Position numbers and translations under genes: made by a program. The notes under the pieces were generated by a model. That model had not been told where the DNA came from and searched no databases. It was given only the letters and a program-made list of their open reading frames with translations. A stretch of DNA of 64,000 nucleotides, taken from Cryptomeria japonica. Lineage: Eukaryota; Streptophyta; Pinopsida; Cupressales; Cupressaceae. The DNA lies in the NCBI RefSeq assembly GCF_030272615.1, contig NC_081414.1, positions 812,051,069 to 812,115,068 of the forward strand, in the 5' to 3' direction. Shown one piece after another: positions 63,533 to 64,000 of the stretch (position 1 is its first letter; every line of letters starts with the position of its first letter).

Positions 63533-64000
63533 GGTATTTTTACAACTTGGAGTGTACATATTATCAAATCTTGAGATGTAGCCTGCGATTATATATTGTA
63601 AGCTGATTTATGCATTTTGATGTTTTTGATAAGGTTTTTTAAACCATTACCGATAATGTGTTCTAGAGTATTTTAAATGTTATAGGATTTTGTCGGTAAA
63701 GAGAATTTATTGCAAATGATAGAAAGAAAATAAATAGAACTTTTTAGTTTCATTTGTCACTTTGAGATCTTCAGAAAACCTAGAGAGTGAACTAGAGAAG
63801 TGAAGACTGTGCCAACAACATTTAATCCATTCTTTAGCAACCTAGAGCAATCGGAGTAAAAGATTTTGTTTGGTGATCAGACTGTTGAGGGTTTTGTCGG
63901 TCAAAAACCTAGTTTAAAAGCTAAAAGGTATTTATCTAAGAATTCTTACTCTATTTTTAGAAATTTGCTTAGTTAAAATGGATACTCTGCATCTTATTGA
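63533..64000 (+). other. Element E sequence after gag
   Basis: About 470 bp, AT-rich, with no recognised protease or integrase motif in any frame. Either E lost pol or pol begins further on. Confidence 0.4.

Larger units (their letters stand above)
61022..64000 (+). mobile_element. Copia-like element E (5' part, cut by window end)
   Basis: An LTR of TG...CA form precedes a PBS resembling initiator tRNA-Met (ttggtattagagcc) and a gag-like ORF with zinc knuckles. The 3' part lies beyond the window, so the TSD cannot be checked. Confidence 0.7.

Overview
The window is intergenic DNA from a large, repeat-rich plant genome. I see no intact host gene, rRNA, tRNA or CRISPR array. Almost everything is LTR retrotransposon, stacked and nested. 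Long Tat/Ogre-like Ty3/gypsy elements, plant copia PBSs matching initiator tRNA-Met, and AT-rich spacers point to a seed plant with a giant genome. A gymnosperm is my guess, but the sequence does not prove it.

Layout. 1-5397: right part of a minus-strand Tat-lineage gypsy element (A1), with a tRNA-like SINE in its LTR. 5398-6523: old host DNA with an ORF cut by A1. 6524-37830: a second Tat element (A2), about 17.2 kb when two later insertions are subtracted, bounded by TSD tgacc. One insertion is element B (19931-27597, TSD gaagg), in A2's gag. The other is a Ty1/copia element (30631-37012, TSD tattg), in A2's 5' LTR. A2 keeps relics of gag, protease, G-patch, RT, dual RNase H and integrase on the minus strand, plus a plant-mobile-domain ORF on the opposite strand. 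37836-39688: degenerate host DNA with an LTR-like fragment. 39689-50037: element D (TSD aaata), with 1482-bp LTRs and no recognisable coding. 50050-57968: element C (TSD ttaac), a gag-only element on the plus strand. 57974-60522: host DNA and a 1.26-kb GATA/GACA array. 60523-60960: RNase H relic of RVT_3 type. 61022-64000: 5' LTR and gag of another copia-like element (E), cut by the window end.

How the parts relate. B and C have no RT or integrase, but share the same PBS, the same PPT and the same GC-rich hairpin modules. D has no coding but shares the tRNA-Lys PBS, PPT and a 5'-leader block with A1/A2. These look like non-autonomous families that depend on helpers elsewhere. My hand-counted LTR differences (approximate) are A2 about 4.6%, C about 2.4%, copia about 1.4%, B about 1.3% and D about 0.7%, which agrees with the nesting order. 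The most unusual signals are the long hairpin shared by B and C with compensatory changes, the tandem GC-rich hairpin arrays in their LTRs, and the phased CGTACGA and CGCGCTA motif arrays in the A and D leaders.
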